Assembly: GCA_964367935.1 (NCBI GenBank)
Contig: CAYIYZ010000009.1
Coordinates: 1-64,000, forward strand
Direction: 5' to 3'
From: Scatomorpha sp964367935
GTDB lineage: Bacteria > Bacillota > Clostridia > Oscillospirales > Oscillospiraceae
DNA length: 64,000 nt
Shown one piece after another: positions 61,857 through 64,000 of the stretch. Both the position numbers and the translations under genes were made by a program. Numbering within the stretch: position 1 is the stretch's first letter; every line of letters starts with the position of its first letter. Under the pieces are notes generated by a model. It worked only from the letters and a program-made list of their open reading frames with translations, made no database searches and was not told the origin of the DNA.

Positions 61857-63701
61857 TCACCCCTCGTTCAACACGAGAACTGCTATTTTGCCCTTCTCAA
61901 CGGTCCTGACCACATTTACCCCACCGTTTGCATATATCGTCTCAGTCGCATGACCGAACTTGCCAGAGTGTCTGGCATACAGTCTGCGCCTGTTAGATAT
62001 TGATACCATTGGGTTTTGCACAACTTCGTCGCGGTGCCTTCCCAATATTTCGTTTACATAATACTCCGTCGCAAAGTATCTGCCTGTCGGAACTTTCAAA
62101 TTGACCTTATACGTTACTTCATTGCAATCATCCATATTATTGTCATTGTAGAGTAAAATTTGGAGGCTTTTTTTGCACAAGGTCACCGCACACCCTGTGT
62201 TAGACAGCAAAATTTTACCTTCCATTTTTGCTATCATTGATACTATAAAAAAGAAGTCACTCTTATAATTATGCTCATCTATCATATGATAATAGCCTTC
62301 TTCGCTGAACATTGAGCATGGAATACGCTCGCCACGCAAGCTATATCCCAAAATCGACTCTATATTAGCCTCATTTTTGTCCTCGTGCTTATACTCCGTC
62401 ACATAGCGTGTATTTATCTTTACCTGCATAGCTTGCAAAAACGCTAGGCTCTCACTGAATTTTCCCTCTAATCTCTTATCTCCATCGACCAATATCGTCT
62501 CCAAGCCCATCTCACTAACATGAGTAACAAACTCCGCAAACGCATAGTACAGCGCATTATCCGACAATATCTCTAATAGTCTATCTACATTATCTATTAT
62601 TATCCCTTTGACATTTAACATATTGACTATGTCATCAAACAGTAGATAATTAGAACTATTCAAGCAATAGTCAATGTCATTTACGTATAGAGTATCAACA
62701 GCAAAAGTACACTCACCTTTTGCCGCTAACACTGCATCCGTTCCCACATCTATCTTCATCTCTCTATTTATCATATGTGCGAGCAAAGCCAACACTTCAT
62801 CTCTCATCATCTGATAGCCGTGCGCCGTATCATAGTCACTCTGCTCTCTCTTGCTCTCAAAGCGCTTCCTATACATGTTTGGCGTTATCTCGTAAAACTC
62901 TTTAAAATATGCTGCGTACGCCTTTGTATTCGCCAAGCCATATTTGCTCGCTATCTCGGATATAGTCAAATCACCTTGCACCAAATCCTCTAAAGACGCC
63001 CTTATTCGTGTTCGTGCCAAAAATTTAGAGAAGGATATCCCCATGTTCTTCTTGAAAAATTTTGACGCATAACTCTCCGAATAGTGGAGTTGCTCCGCTA
63101 TGTCCTCAAGAGTAATCTCCTCTTCCAACTTCGACTCTATATATTTAACTATTTCCAAGCTCTTCGCTAAGTCCGACTTCTTATCTATATAGTACTCTCG
63201 CTGCTCTGAGCCGTCAGACATTATCGCATCAAGCATAGATGCTGCTATCAGCGTTATATCTGATCCGCGCACCGTTTTCTCCTCTATTAATGTGCTCACA
63301 AGCTTAGACAACTCCGCTTTTAACTTATTATATCCCTCGCTATCGTCAGCCGCCGTATACACCACAGAGTCATGTTCAAACCTTCCTGTTTCAAAAAACT
63401 GTTCCGGCAACCACTCTACATCTAAGTGTAGTATCAATAAAATTCCTCGCTCCGCCCCCACACTCTCTAACATATGAATGTCATTCGGTGCTACTACCGC
63501 TATGTCGTGCTTAGTTATGTTAGCGTTGATGTTCTCAGTATATAAATTAAAGGAGCCTTGCAACACATAAGCAAGCTCCAACCGACTCTGTCTATGAAAC
63601 AGAGTGCTGTTGAAGCTATTTACGCACAAACTCAAGGGTATGCCGTTTTTAATACCCGAAAATTCATAGTAATATGCCATTTTATCCCTTGCGCCACTCA
63701 T
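61857..63701 (-). CDS. Cupin/AraC-type regulator with long C-terminal domain
   Basis: A 614-residue regulator. Residues about 10-110 form a cupin sensor (RLELAYVLQGSFNLYTE, DIAVVAPNDIHMLES). Residues about 180-282 carry two AraC-type helix-turn-helix motifs (TLEDIAEQLHYSESYASKFFKK and TISEIASKYGLANTKAYAAYFKEF). The remaining 330 residues resemble the GH39/xylosidase-like domain that some Firmicutes AraC regulators have, which probably serves for ligand binding. It lies just upstream of, and in line with, the permease operon, and likely controls it. Start at 63701 has GAAGGGG; 63680 (MAYYYEF) is an alternative. Confidence 0.87.
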   Translation of the reverse strand: MSGARDKMAYYYEFSGIKNGIPLSLCVNSFNSTLFHRQSRLELAYVLQGSFNLYTENINANITKHDIAVVAPNDIHMLESVGAERGILLILHLDVEWLPEQFFETGRFEHDSVVYTAADDSEGYNKLKAELSKLVSTLIEEKTVRGSDITLIAASMLDAIMSDGSEQREYYIDKKSDLAKSLEIVKYIESKLEEEITLEDIAEQLHYSESYASKFFKKNMGISFSKFLARTRIRASLEDLVQGDLTISEIASKYGLANTKAYAAYFKEFYEITPNMYRKRFESKREQSDYDTAHGYQMMRDEVLALLAHMINREMKIDVGTDAVLAAKGECTFAVDTLYVNDIDYCLNSSNYLLFDDIVNMLNVKGIIIDNVDRLLEILSDNALYYAFAEFVTHVSEMGLETILVDGDKRLEGKFSESLAFLQAMQVKINTRYVTEYKHEDKNEANIESILGYSLRGERIPCSMFSEEGYYHMIDEHNYKSDFFFIVSMIAKMEGKILLSNTGCAVTLCKKSLQILLYNDNNMDDCNEVTYKVNLKVPTGRYFATEYYVNEILGRHRDEVVQNPMVSISNRRRLYARHSGKFGHATETIYANGGVNVVRTVEKGKIAVLVLNEG

Positions 63702-63717
63702 CCAATTTTCCCCTTCA

Positions 63718-64000
63718 TCACTTTTTTCTGAATATCAGTAAGCTCCTGCCGATTCCCGCACGGACAAAGAAATTGCGTATCTTCGCTTGCTTGTTTTCAA
63801 TTTCTTCCTCACTTATATCAGCCTTACCGGTTGTCTCAACGCTCTCCACTCCGGCTAACACTCTGCCTAGCTCTGACATCTCTGTATCAAACGACTGCGC
63901 CAAATACTGTCCAAACGAATACAGTTGCATAGATCTATCGGCTATATGAACAGTTTCAAATCCCACTGCTTCAAATATATTCTTATACGTCTCAGGTAGC
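63718..64000 (-). CDS. Probable SAM-dependent methyltransferase, C-terminal part (cut by window edge)
   Basis: The frame is open from the right edge to 63718. Visible residues include LPETYKNIFEAVGFE, then SFGQYLAQSFDTEM and a final IRNFFVRAGIGRSLLIFRKK. The pattern of a late helix after an AVGF strand and a final strand with LLIFRKK is that of class I methyltransferases. It could be of the DVU_1556/TrsM type, given the context, but the diagnostic N-terminal SAM site is outside the window. It precedes the AraC-type gene by 16 bases. Confidence 0.5.
   Translation of the reverse strand, partial: LPETYKNIFEAVGFETVHIADRSMQLYSFGQYLAQSFDTEMSELGRVLAGVESVETTGKADISEEEIENKQAKIRNFFVRAGIGRSLLIFRKK

Noticed and set aside
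1..64000. tRNA, rRNA or complete transposase genes
   Set aside because: None could be recognised on either strand; short stems seen are explained as terminators or operators.

Overview
The window looks like chromosome of an anaerobic, endospore-forming member of the Clostridia (Firmicutes), probably host-associated. The grounds are an intact spoIIID with a near-consensus sigma-E promoter, an S-layer-homology (SLH) anchored giant surface protein, many lipoproteins with C-terminal-Cys lipoboxes, strong GGAGG ribosome sites, and an oxygen-sensitive gene set (2-hydroxyacyl-CoA dehydratase-type proteins, their activator ATPase, radical SAM enzymes, Fe-alcohol dehydrogenase). I cannot fix the genus. 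No rRNA, tRNA, CRISPR array or complete insertion sequence was seen.

Layout. 1-2845 is a decayed, AT-rich accessory segment: the tail of an MFS transporter, a RecD-like helicase fragment, and a broken YobI-type P-loop NTPase. 2846-5186 holds two paralogous lipoproteins, the first cut off at its 3' end by the YobI remnant. 5637-16193 is one gene for a 3518-residue secreted adhesin with four GLUG modules and three SLH domains, driven by a promoter with a perfect palindrome in its spacer. 17038-24401 is a defence-like island on the minus strand: a three-gene unit of unknown function with a glycine-zipper membrane protein, a broken nuclease-like gene, and a WYL regulator/small Cys protein/PD-(D/E)XK nuclease/WG-repeat operon with a palindromic operator. 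Three copies of the spoIIID promoter and 5' end (about 5301, 16767 and 24672) bracket these accessory blocks; only the last leads into a full gene.

25136-31102 is an operon of two lipoproteins with extreme Tyr-rich tails, two arylsulfate sulfotransferase-like proteins and a further lipoprotein. It suggests sulfation of tyrosines on a surface protein. 31395-48151 is mostly housekeeping: Fe-alcohol dehydrogenase, copZ-copA, an ABC-2 exporter with a lipoprotein, a chemotaxis receptor, a complete branched-chain amino acid ABC transporter (livJHMGF) and a two-part threonine/serine exporter.

48192-64000 is a minus-strand metabolic region in at least two transcripts. The upstream one encodes an amino acid permease, two small proteins (one a CxxC redox-type protein), an HgdC-type activator, a dihydrolipoamide dehydrogenase-like flavoprotein, HgdB- and HgdA-like subunits and a two-domain VOC protein. 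The downstream one encodes two radical SAM proteins of the COG1964 type, a GPH-type transporter and a phenylacetate-CoA-ligase-like enzyme, and begins after a 176-bp imperfect palindrome. A cupin/AraC regulator and the end of a probable methyltransferase lie upstream. The substrate is unknown. This cluster and the Tyr-rich/sulfotransferase operon are the best candidates for undescribed biology here.
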